Assembly (NCBI GenBank): GCA_964516765.1 | Contig: CAZEWZ010000017.1 | Coordinates: forward strand, 1 to 35,922 | Length of the DNA stretch: 35,922 nucleotides | Direction of reading: 5' to 3' | From: CAZEWZ01 sp964516765 | Lineage (GTDB): Bacteria > Bacteroidota > Bacteroidia > Flavobacteriales > UBA7430 | In this document: one piece after another, positions 7,848 to 15,815 of the stretch | Layout of the letters: each line of letters opens with the position of its first letter | Numbering within the stretch: position 1 is the stretch's first letter | Made by a program: the position numbers and the translations under genes | The notes under the pieces: model-generated | Databases searched by the model: none | Seen by the model: the letters and a program-made list of their open reading frames with translations, nothing else | Told to the model about the DNA's origin: nothing

Positions 7848-8522
7848 TTGAAGAAAGAAGTTATAATTACCTCAGATGGTTCTCATACTTTATTTGTACC
7901 AAAATTAAACGAAACATATCATTCTAGGCATGGGGCCGTCCAAGAATCTGCCCATGTATTTGTCAAGGAGGGCTTTGAGTTTATTTCTTCTAAAAATACG
8001 CTATCTATTCTAGAAGTTGGATTTGGTACAGGGTTAAATGCATGGATGACACTGTTGGCTGCCAATCATTCAAAAAGAATAGTAAAATTTACCTCATTAG
8101 AGGCTTATCCCTTAGACTGGGAACTCGTTTCTCAACTTAATTATTTGTCACAACCAGATGCTGTCGATTCTGAAATTTTTGCAAAAATGCATCACTGCTC
8201 ATGGGGAATTGATTGCCAGATAAATTCTTTTTTTTCGCTTAAAAAATTGAAGTTAAAACTTCAGGAAGCCGTTTTTGAAAGTGAATTTGATCTCATTTAT
8301 TTTGATGCATTTGCTCCTCTAATCCAGCCAGAATTATGGACAGAAGAGATTTTCGAATTAATGTTTAAATCTTTAAGATCTGGAGGTGTGTTGGTTACTT
8401 ATTGTGCGAAAGGTTCAGTGAAACGGGCATTGAAAGCCGTGGGTTTTTATCTTCAAAGTATTCCTGGTCCTCCTGGAAAGAGGGAAATGACTCGAGCTAT
8501 AAAGAGGGAGATAATAGAGTGA
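7848..8522 (+). CDS. mnmD: tRNA 5-methylaminomethyl-2-thiouridine methyltransferase MnmD
   Basis: A 224-residue stand-alone version of the methyltransferase half of MnmC (DUF752). It uses SAM to complete the mnm5s2U modification at wobble position U34 of tRNAs. Seen in order: TSDGSHTLF (8-16) and YHSRHGAVQES (24-34), typical of the MnmC N-terminal domain; the SAM-binding LEVGFGTGLN (55-64); DLIYFDAFAP (148-157); LRSGGVLVTYCAKGSVKR (176-193); and PGPPGKREM (207-214). The start is TTG at 7848, followed directly by the family-typical KKEVIITSDG; the promoter position supports it. The FAD-dependent MnmC oxidase half is absent, which is normal for this type. It is tail-to-tail with the YkgJ-type gene, one base between stops. 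Confidence 0.92.
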   Translation: MKKEVIITSDGSHTLFVPKLNETYHSRHGAVQESAHVFVKEGFEFISSKNTLSILEVGFGTGLNAWMTLLAANHSKRIVKFTSLEAYPLDWELVSQLNYLSQPDAVDSEIFAKMHHCSWGIDCQINSFFSLKKLKLKLQEAVFESEFDLIYFDAFAPLIQPELWTEEIFELMFKSLRSGGVLVTYCAKGSVKRALKAVGFYLQSIPGPPGKREMTRAIKREIIE

Positions 8523-8523
8523 T

Positions 8524-9003
8524 TTATTTCATCTTATCAACTATTCTAGATACTGCCGGACATATTTCAATATTTTTCATAGTCAATGGAAGTATTTGAT
8601 TCATCTTTTTTCGGTCTGTATGTGGGTATTCTCTACATGCTCTAGGTCTTACATCATAGATTGAACAAGCATTGTCAATAGACAAGAATACGCAAGGTGA
8701 CTTTTGAAGAACAATATCGAAATCTTTATCCCGCTTGAGGTACTTGTCATAAAACGAGTTGGGTTTCATCCGAAGATGTTTTGCAATTCGATCGACATCT
8801 TTTTGAATAAATATAGGACTGCTTGTCTTGCAGCAGTTGGCGCAATCCATGCAATTAATTTCTCGAAAGGTTTCCTTATGAAGTGAAAGAAATTTCTTGT
8901 CTAATGGAGCTCCTTTCATTTTCTTTAGTTTGAGAAAAAGTTTTTTATTTTCTTTTTTATCTAAGCGAGCTTTATCTTTTAATTTATCAATTTCTTCCTG
9001 CAA
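8524..9003 (-). CDS. YkgJ-family cysteine cluster protein
   Basis: A 159-residue protein of the CxxxCxxCC (YkgJ / UPF0153) family, thought to bind zinc or an iron-sulfur cluster. Eight cysteines are visible: CMDCANCC (51, 54, 57, 58), Cys104, Cys113, the RPRACREYPH motif (Cys123) and EICPAV (Cys148). A lysine-rich helical region occupies residues 1-45. No enzymatic role is established for the family. The start used is TTG at 9003. An ATG at 9023 is out of frame by one base across a run of ten A (coding strand), so either the TTG is right or the homopolymer length is wrong. Confidence 0.85.
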   Translation of the reverse strand: MQEEIDKLKDKARLDKKENKKLFLKLKKMKGAPLDKKFLSLHKETFREINCMDCANCCKTSSPIFIQKDVDRIAKHLRMKPNSFYDKYLKRDKDFDIVLQKSPCVFLSIDNACSIYDVRPRACREYPHTDRKKMNQILPLTMKNIEICPAVSRIVDKMK

Positions 9004-9050
9004 TTTGTTTTTTTTTTAAACATACGACTTTAACAGACAAAGAAAGGGTT

Positions 9051-9078
9051 TTGCTCTAGACTAGTTTTATTACTTTAG
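9051..9078 (+). promoter_or_regulatory. Weak promoter candidate for the SAM methyltransferase gene
   Basis: TTG at 9051-9053, 17-nt spacer, TACTTTAG at 9071-9078 (one mismatch to TAnnTTTG), 22 bp before the ATG. Confidence 0.35.
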
Positions 9079-9100
9079 CACAAAATATATACAGAGCAGT

Positions 9101-9820
9101 ATGCTAAGCATAGATAATGACCCTATGGGTCAGGCAATCTCAAATTATTTTTTTCATGCAGACCAGAGCCCTATTTTAGTCAACACTAACATTACAGAAG
9201 GGGAGGAGCTTTCAGTATCTCATCTTTTTAGAAAATTTGATTCAATGCCAAAACTTGAGAAAATTGCTCTTGAAATGGTTAGTGGAAAGACTCTTGATGT
9301 TGGAGCAGGAGCAGGAGCACATAGTTTATTTTTGCAAAATAATGGATTTGATGTCACGGCTATTGATGTGTCTTTGGTATCATGTGAAGTGATGAGGTGT
9401 AGAGGAATCAATAAAGTCCAATGTAAAGACATATGGGCTTTTGAGTCCGATTCTTTTGATACAATTCTATTTATGATGAATGGTATAGGTTTAGCTAAAA
9501 ATTTAGAAGGTTTGGAGCATCTACTAATTAGACTCAGAAAAATGATTAATATAAATGGTCAATTATTGCTTGATTCTTCAGATGTCAAATATATGTTCGA
9601 GAACGACGATGGTAGTTTGTGGATTGATCTCCACAAAGATTATTATGGAGATTTAGACTATTCTATTGGCTATAAAGACATGCCTGCTTCTACATTTCCA
9701 TGGCTTTTTGTTGGCTATGATATTTTGAAAGAGATAGCAATTAAATCTGGATGGAGTATAGAACATATTTACCAAGATGATAATTACCATTTCTTGGCAC
9801 GATTAACATTAAATTCTTAA
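9101..9820 (+). CDS. Class I SAM-dependent methyltransferase, substrate unknown
   Basis: A 239-residue Rossmann-fold methyltransferase. The SAM-binding motif I is TLDVGAGAGAHS (64-75), followed by VTAIDVS (85-91) as motif II; the later MMNGIGLA and LLLDSSDVKYMF segments fit motifs IV and VI. The N-terminal 50 residues (DPMGQAISNYF, then LFRKFDSMP) are conserved in a Bacteroidota-specific group as I recall it, with no assigned substrate. It stands alone, divergent from the YkgJ-type gene and with its own possible promoter. Confidence 0.85.
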   Translation: MLSIDNDPMGQAISNYFFHADQSPILVNTNITEGEELSVSHLFRKFDSMPKLEKIALEMVSGKTLDVGAGAGAHSLFLQNNGFDVTAIDVSLVSCEVMRCRGINKVQCKDIWAFESDSFDTILFMMNGIGLAKNLEGLEHLLIRLRKMININGQLLLDSSDVKYMFENDDGSLWIDLHKDYYGDLDYSIGYKDMPASTFPWLFVGYDILKEIAIKSGWSIEHIYQDDNYHFLARLTLNS

Positions 9821-9828
9821 TTTTTTTA

Positions 9829-9855
9829 TTGATAGCTTAACATATTGTAGATTTG
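9829..9855 (+). promoter_or_regulatory. Promoter for the lipoprotein / DUF5723-like pair
   Basis: TTG at 9829-9831, 16-nt spacer, TAGATTTG at 9848-9855 (full match to TAnnTTTG). The -7 element ends 26 bp before the ATG at 9882. Confidence 0.5.
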
Positions 9856-9881
9856 ACTAATCATTTTAATTAATTAACCAA

Positions 9882-11975
9882 ATGTATAATTCTAAGAAAC
9901 TTTTTTTGTTTTTATCCTTATTTATTTTTATTTCTTGTGTTGATGAGGACATCAAAAATCTAACAAGTGATTTGAATATAGAGGCTCAAATTGCTGTTCC
10001 TCTGATCCATTCTTCAACTACCTTGATAGATTTACTCCCAGAAGATGAAAATATTTCTATAGATCAAGATGGAGCTATCCGTATTATCTACATGGAGGAA
10101 AATATTGCTCAGATCGATAGTGATGAATTTTTAAGTCTAGAAGATCAAGACCCAACCTCAGAATCATTTGAAATTGGAACCATAAATCTTCCAGATGTAA
10201 CAAATTCTCAAGTTATTAGTCTCGAAGCATTATCTCAACAGTTATCTGACCCTATTCTCTCATCAAATATTTCAACTGCATTTAGCCTTGCTCAATTTAA
10301 TGGAGGTTTAGCTTGGTTCCCTCCGATTACTTCTCAGTCTGGTGGTATATACACTCAAAATACATCAGATCAATTTATAAGTATAGATATTGTTTCTGGT
10401 TCATTGTCTCTTGATGTTATAAATAATTTAGGGGTACCAATTAACCTTATTAGACTCCAAATAAAGAATCAATTTGCAAGCGATTTTCTAGGAGACCTGA
10501 CTTTTTTAAATATTTTGCCCGGAGAATCTTCTAGTCAGTCAATTATTCTAGACAATAAAACTATGTTAAGTGATATTTCCTTTGAGGTAGTTGAGATTTT
10601 TATAGAGGGAAGTGGTGTTGGTTCAAATCCATCAGACTCAAATGTTTTTTTACCTATATCAATTGAAGACAATATTACCATTGATATTCAGGGGGATGCA
10701 TTTGTGGTAGATCACGGAATTGTTGTTATTCCAGAGATTGATAACGGTCCTTCGGATTCTTTTTCCTTCGATTTTGAATTAGATGATGGTATTGAACTGA
10801 GCGAAATAGAACTTTCTTCTGGATTCATTGAATACGAATACGAATCTTCAATTAATGCAAGCATAGATTTAACCATTAGTATACCTCAGTTAATTGACCA
10901 GTTGGGTAATTCATACAGCAATCAGCTTTTTATTCAAAACACGGGCTCATCTACAATGATTGATATGGATGATTTATCCGGGTACAAGTTTGATTTTTCT
11001 TCCAATTCTAATGTTATTTCTGTCAGTTATGAAACTCAAATTAATTCCTCTCCGAATTTTACCACATATGACAACACAGACTCTGTAAGACTTTTGATTG
11101 GAATAATAGGTTTAGATTTTAATTCAGTTAAAGGTTACTTTGGTCAACAAATAGAATCTATTGAGGAGGATGTCTTAGACATTGATGTGAGTGTTTTGGA
11201 AGATATTGCCTCTGGAATTCAATTAGAAAGCCCAAATTTAAGATTCTTTGTAGATAATTCTATTGGGATTCCCTTTCAAGTTGATTTGGATTTGCTTGGA
11301 TCAAATGCTGGCGAAGAGGTTAGTCTAAATGGTCCCTCATTAAATATTCCAGCTAATGAATTTACAGTCCAAGATTTTAATAATTCAAATTCTCAATTGT
11401 CTCAATTAATTGCCTTGTCTCCTTCGGTTATTTCTTATAGCGGTTTCGTTACTTCCAATCCTGAAAATGATGAATCAATTTTGAATACCATTTTGTCCGG
11501 AACTGAAATATCAATTGGCTTTGAAATGGACTTGCCTCTTCACTTAAGAATTGAGGACGCTGTTTCTAAGGATACTTTAACTCTTACATTTTCCGAAAAT
11601 AATCCTGAGGATCAGGGGCTTGATATAGAACTGGTGAAATTGAAACTTCGCACCCAAAATGATTTCCCTCTTGATGTTGATTTAACAGTTTTTTTTGCTG
11701 ATTCTCTTACTGGAATGGTTTTGGACAGCTTAAATTTAGAATTACTTGAAGCTGCTGCTGTTGATGAAATGGGACGTACTATTTCTCCTAATATTTACGA
11801 GACTGTTATTGAGTTGGATACTGGACAGATTGATGCACTTTTTAATGCGAATCAAGCTTTGCTTGATATTAAAATGAATTCTTTTGATAATCAAAACTCT
11901 GCGATTCGTCTATATACAGATTATGAGTTTATTATTGATGCTGGAGTAATTGTCGAACTTAAAATTGAGCAATAA
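9882..11975 (+). CDS. Large acidic lipoprotein of unknown function
   Basis: A 697-residue protein with a lipoprotein signal: hydrophobic residues 7-17 and the lipobox FISC with Cys19. The residues just after the cysteine, VDED, are acidic, as in the lipoprotein export signals that send Bacteroidota lipoproteins to the cell surface; surface exposure is an inference. The mature chain is rich in Asp, Ser, Ile and Leu with alternating polar/hydrophobic strands, suggesting stacked beta-sandwich domains, but I recognise no family. Its stop codon overlaps the next gene's ATG (TAATG), so translation is coupled to the outer-membrane protein that follows. The two probably form a complex in the outer membrane. 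Confidence 0.8.
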   Translation: MYNSKKLFLFLSLFIFISCVDEDIKNLTSDLNIEAQIAVPLIHSSTTLIDLLPEDENISIDQDGAIRIIYMEENIAQIDSDEFLSLEDQDPTSESFEIGTINLPDVTNSQVISLEALSQQLSDPILSSNISTAFSLAQFNGGLAWFPPITSQSGGIYTQNTSDQFISIDIVSGSLSLDVINNLGVPINLIRLQIKNQFASDFLGDLTFLNILPGESSSQSIILDNKTMLSDISFEVVEIFIEGSGVGSNPSDSNVFLPISIEDNITIDIQGDAFVVDHGIVVIPEIDNGPSDSFSFDFELDDGIELSEIELSSGFIEYEYESSINASIDLTISIPQLIDQLGNSYSNQLFIQNTGSSTMIDMDDLSGYKFDFSSNSNVISVSYETQINSSPNFTTYDNTDSVRLLIGIIGLDFNSVKGYFGQQIESIEEDVLDIDVSVLEDIASGIQLESPNLRFFVDNSIGIPFQVDLDLLGSNAGEEVSLNGPSLNIPANEFTVQDFNNSNSQLSQLIALSPSVISYSGFVTSNPENDESILNTILSGTEISIGFEMDLPLHLRIEDAVSKDTLTLTFSENNPEDQGLDIELVKLKLRTQNDFPLDVDLTVFFADSLTGMVLDSLNLELLEAAAVDEMGRTISPNIYETVIELDTGQIDALFNANQALLDIKMNSFDNQNSAIRLYTDYEFIIDAGVIVELKIEQ

Positions 11976-13303
11976 TGAAAGAGTATATACTTATATTAAT
12001 AGCCCTTTTAACTTTTGAAGGTCTAGCGGCTCAAAACATTCATACAGGTTATCATTCAAATGCTTTTATTTTAAAGTCAAGTTCAAACGCCTCTGCTTTT
12101 CCTGAGTCTAATTTGGTTATTGGCCTCCCTACTTTATCCAACTTGAATTTTGGATTACAATTACCTTTTTCTCTAAATGAAGCCTTATCAAAAGGAGCAG
12201 ATGATAGTCTTAGAATAGATATTCCTTCCCTTATCGATAATTTAGATGATGGAGAGGGTTTATATATGCAAGCTCGTGCACAGCTCTTTTTTCTTGGCAT
12301 CAAGCTTGGGCATGAGAAAAATATATTTACCTATATAGGGGATGAACTTGTCTCAAACGTTGGTGCTGTCGTTTCTGGGAAGTTATTGGATTATCTTTCT
12401 CGAGGGAACGCTTATTTTCTAAATCAACAAATGAATTTTGATTCTGAAAGATTTCAAGCCACAGCATACAACAGTTTTTATATTGGAGCCTCATTTAGGC
12501 CCATAGATGAACTGACTATAGGAGCTCGATTTAAGATGCTAAACGGTTTAGCTAATATAAATACCGAAACATTTAATCTATCTTTTTATACAGATTCAAC
12601 TTCTTCTCCGGTATACCAAACTACTTTAGAAGCTAATATGATGCTGCAAACCTCTATTCCCGGAATTGCTCCAGATTCGTTGTCTTTTAACCCATTTTTA
12701 AATAAAGGATTTGCAGTTGACTTTGGGCTGACTTATCAAGCCACTGACGAATTGGAATTTAGTCTAGCTATTAATGATCTGGGTCAGATTAATTGGGCGA
12801 AGCAGAATACATTGAATTATTCTACTAACGGGCAAGTGAATTATTTAATAGATGGCCTTGAGATGTCAAGCTCCGACTCCGAGGATAATGATTTAGAGTC
12901 TCAAGTAGAAGAAATAGTTGACGATTTAAGCAGTGTCTTCTCCTTGTCAGACAGTTCCACTGCTTACAGTACAAAGTTGAAGTCGAATTTATTTTTTGGG
13001 GCTAAATATGAATTGACTGAGCAACATAGTTTTTCATTTTTATTTCATTCTAGAGATCAAATTTCAAGTCGCTTTAATGTTTTTAGTTTGGGATACCAGC
13101 TTCAAGCATCAGAATCTCTAGAGTTTCTTGCTTCTTATCAAAATTTAAACGGAATAAGTAATATAGCAGCTGGTTTTGTAATTTGTCCTGGACCGGTTCA
13201 AATGCATGTTATTGTAGATAATACCTTAGCTGCTGATGTTTTTGATGCCAAAAATTTTGCTATCCAATTAGGTCTTACTTTTGGGTTCGGTATTGAAAAA
13301 TAA
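11975..13303 (+). CDS. DUF5723-like outer-membrane beta-barrel protein
   Basis: A 442-residue exported protein. The signal peptide (1-19, ending GLAA, then Gln20) is followed by repeated amphipathic strands typical of outer-membrane barrels, for example FYIGASFRPIDELTIGARFK and GFAVDFGLTYQATDELEFSL, ending in an aromatic strand (FGFGIEK). The general layout, with an early LGLP/GLPTLSNLNFG strand and an 'INDLGQINW' segment, fits the DUF5723 family of Bacteroidota, whose function is unknown. An acidic Ser/Asp/Glu stretch (about 290-325) may be a periplasmic or external loop. The ATG overlaps the stop of the lipoprotein gene by one base. Confidence 0.78.
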   Translation: MKEYILILIALLTFEGLAAQNIHTGYHSNAFILKSSSNASAFPESNLVIGLPTLSNLNFGLQLPFSLNEALSKGADDSLRIDIPSLIDNLDDGEGLYMQARAQLFFLGIKLGHEKNIFTYIGDELVSNVGAVVSGKLLDYLSRGNAYFLNQQMNFDSERFQATAYNSFYIGASFRPIDELTIGARFKMLNGLANINTETFNLSFYTDSTSSPVYQTTLEANMMLQTSIPGIAPDSLSFNPFLNKGFAVDFGLTYQATDELEFSLAINDLGQINWAKQNTLNYSTNGQVNYLIDGLEMSSSDSEDNDLESQVEEIVDDLSSVFSLSDSSTAYSTKLKSNLFFGAKYELTEQHSFSFLFHSRDQISSRFNVFSLGYQLQASESLEFLASYQNLNGISNIAAGFVICPGPVQMHVIVDNTLAADVFDAKNFAIQLGLTFGFGIEK

Positions 13304-13323
13304 TCTACTTTATTTTCATATAT

Positions 13324-15642
13324 TTATTTATCTGAAAGATAAATTTCGAAATTTTTATTCCATTTCAAATAGCCATTTTTCTTTTCTCCATCAATTATAA
13401 AACCTTTAATTTGATTAGTTTTCCCATTGCTAAGCAATAAGTTTAGTTGTTTTTTTGTTATTTTTTTTTCATAAAAATTAAATGGGATTAGAGTTTTACA
13501 TCCTTCCATATATCGATTACACCCGAATGATGTTTTACCGCTGATGATTTTTCCATTTTTACATTTCGGACATTGAAGGATTTCTTCAGGTTTTACTTCA
13601 AGTTCTATTTTAAGTACCTCGGAAAGAATAAGTCGACATTCTAATTGCAGATTACTTTGCTTAAACCCTTTTATCCACGATGTTTTTTTTGAATGAATTA
13701 ATTTTATTATATGTTTCGAATCGAGAGTCTTTTCAAATTGATTGAAGTAGACAACAAAATCACATGTGACATTAAAATTACTACAACCACAGCCTATTTT
13801 TCCAGTCAGAATATATCCGATTTTGCATTTTGGACATAATAATTTTTTTTTTGAATTTATTTCTCTATTCGAAGATATCTCGGCTTTAGGTCTTTTTTTT
13901 ACTTTCAGAACTACTTGTGTTACTAATGCTTCCATTTCTTTTAAAAATACAGAAGACTCATATGTTCCTAGTTCAATATCTCTTAGCTTTTTCTCCCATT
14001 GCCCAGTAAGTTTGGGTGATTTTAGTAAATCATTTTCTATAGTGTCAATTAACTGAATACCGATGGAAGTGGCTACTAACTTTCTTTTCTGCTTTGTAAT
14101 ATATTTTCTTCTGAGCAAGGTTTCAATTACTGCTGCTCTTGTGGAAGGACGACCAATTCCATTTTCTTTCATAAGATCCCGCATTTCTTCGTCTTCTACT
14201 TGCTTTCCCGCAGTCTCCATTGATCTTAGAAGAGAACCTTCTGTATGCCACGCAGGCGCTTTTGTAGTTTTGCCAATCAGATTGGGCTGGTGTTCACCTT
14301 TTTCCCCAGGAACAAAGTTGGGCAATACAGCCTCGGATATCTCTTTATTTTTGTCTTTTTCAAAGACCTTTCGCCATCCTGGATTTAATATTTGTTTCCC
14401 ACTTGTACGAAATAAAATGTCTCTAACTTTCCCTTTTACAGTGGTATTGGATACCAAGCAATCCGGGTAAAAAGCGGCAATAAATCTTTTTGTAATAAGA
14501 TCGAATACAATCTTTTCCTGGTAGTTTAGAGAGGAACTCGGATTTTGGCCGGTGGGGATGATTGCGTGATGATCTGTTACTTTCTTGTCATTAAATATTT
14601 TTTTTGATTTTCTTATAGGTTTCCCTAGTAAGGGTTGGATGAGGGCTCCATAAACCGCCAAGCCTTTTAGTATCTCCTTAATTTTTGGATAGATATCGTT
14701 GGGCAAGAAAGTGGTATCTACTCTAGGATAAGAACAGAGTTTTTTTTCATACAAGCTTTGAATAGTTTTTAAGGTATCTTCCGCAGTCATACTAAAGCGA
14801 TTGTTGCAAGTTACTTGAAGTGAAGTGAGGTCGAATAGTCTAGCTGCATTTTCTTTTGCTTCTTTTGTTTCATTAGCAATAATTTCAAATTCAGCTGAGG
14901 AAATCTTCCCCAAGCAATCAATTCCTTTTCCTTTTTCTGATATTTTTCCTAATTCGGATTGAAATAGGACATTTCTATACTGAGTTTCAATCGTCCAGAA
15001 CTTTTGACTTTTGAAACTTTCAATTTCTTTTTGACGAGAAACGATCATAGCTAAAGTTGGAGTTTGAACGCGACCAATCGAGAGAACTTGTTTTCCGTTT
15101 CCATAGCGAAGAGTATATAGTCGAGTTGCATTAAAACCAAGAACCCAATCTCCAATTGCTCTAGATTTTCCAGCTTCAAATAAGGGATCATAGTCCCGTC
15201 CATCTTTTAAGTTTAAAAACCCTTCCTTAATCGCTTCTTTAGTCAGTGATGAAATCCATAATCGTTCTACCGGTTTTGTGTTTTTTGCTTGCTCTAAAAC
15301 CCATCTTTGAATCAACTCACCCTCTTGTCCTGCATCCCCACAATTGATTATAGATGTTGCTTTTTCAACTAAATATTGAATGATATTGAATTGTTTTTGA
15401 ACTCCTTTATTCTTTATTAATTTAATTTCATAAGTAGGAGGAAGGATGGGAAGATGGGATAGATTCCAAGGTTTCCAAGAAGGATTATATTCATGTGGCT
15501 CTTTCAGGGTGCAGAAATGACCAAATGTCCATGTGACCTGGTATCCATTGCCTTGATAAAAACCCAATTTCTGTTCATTTGCTCCCAGTACTTGAGCTAT
15601 TTCTTTTGCCACACTTGGCTTTTCTGCAATGCAAAGTTTCAT
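13324..15642 (-). CDS. topB: DNA topoisomerase III (type IA)
   Basis: A 772-residue type IA topoisomerase, which passes single DNA strands through a transient break to decatenate and relax DNA. The Toprim domain starts CIAEKPSVAKEIA (Glu7) and continues with CGDAGQEGELIQRW (Asp103, Glu107, Glu109). LSIGRVQTPTLAMI follows, and the catalytic tyrosine is Tyr305 in LCSYPRVDTTFLP. Two zinc-ribbon-like modules close the protein (CPKCKIGYILTG with CGCS; CPKCKNGKIISG with FGCNRY), as in the longer chromosomal TopB forms. The second Asp of the DxDxE signature is Gly105, a known TopB variant as I recall it. It ends 20 bp from the convergent DUF5723-like gene. A 16-bp near-palindrome centred on TTCGAA (15654-15669) sits 11 bp upstream of the ATG; its meaning is unknown. 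Confidence 0.95.
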   Translation of the reverse strand: MKLCIAEKPSVAKEIAQVLGANEQKLGFYQGNGYQVTWTFGHFCTLKEPHEYNPSWKPWNLSHLPILPPTYEIKLIKNKGVQKQFNIIQYLVEKATSIINCGDAGQEGELIQRWVLEQAKNTKPVERLWISSLTKEAIKEGFLNLKDGRDYDPLFEAGKSRAIGDWVLGFNATRLYTLRYGNGKQVLSIGRVQTPTLAMIVSRQKEIESFKSQKFWTIETQYRNVLFQSELGKISEKGKGIDCLGKISSAEFEIIANETKEAKENAARLFDLTSLQVTCNNRFSMTAEDTLKTIQSLYEKKLCSYPRVDTTFLPNDIYPKIKEILKGLAVYGALIQPLLGKPIRKSKKIFNDKKVTDHHAIIPTGQNPSSSLNYQEKIVFDLITKRFIAAFYPDCLVSNTTVKGKVRDILFRTSGKQILNPGWRKVFEKDKNKEISEAVLPNFVPGEKGEHQPNLIGKTTKAPAWHTEGSLLRSMETAGKQVEDEEMRDLMKENGIGRPSTRAAVIETLLRRKYITKQKRKLVATSIGIQLIDTIENDLLKSPKLTGQWEKKLRDIELGTYESSVFLKEMEALVTQVVLKVKKRPKAEISSNREINSKKKLLCPKCKIGYILTGKIGCGCSNFNVTCDFVVYFNQFEKTLDSKHIIKLIHSKKTSWIKGFKQSNLQLECRLILSEVLKIELEVKPEEILQCPKCKNGKIISGKTSFGCNRYMEGCKTLIPFNFYEKKITKKQLNLLLSNGKTNQIKGFIIDGEKKNGYLKWNKNFEIYLSDK

Positions 15643-15815
15643 ATATTGAACTTCTATCTTCGAAAATAGAAAAATATAGCTACACTTGAGCCTCTTTTAA
15701 CTAAGTTATTTCAGACGTAAATTGTTAATAAAAAATATTATTTTAAAATATTTATATCTCTTTTGTGATTCATTTCTCTGTAATTTAGAAATATATTAAA
15801 TATTGAAACTTCATT

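Noticed and set aside
13766..14470. Open frames of 96 and 135 codons on the plus strand opposite topB
   Set aside because: They lie wholly inside topB on the other strand, with no family resemblance; they are shadows of its codon use.
15781..15788. TAATTTAG as the GH3 fusion promoter -7 element
   Set aside because: One mismatch to TAnnTTTG, and the nearest TTG (15763) is only 15 nt upstream; too weak to list.
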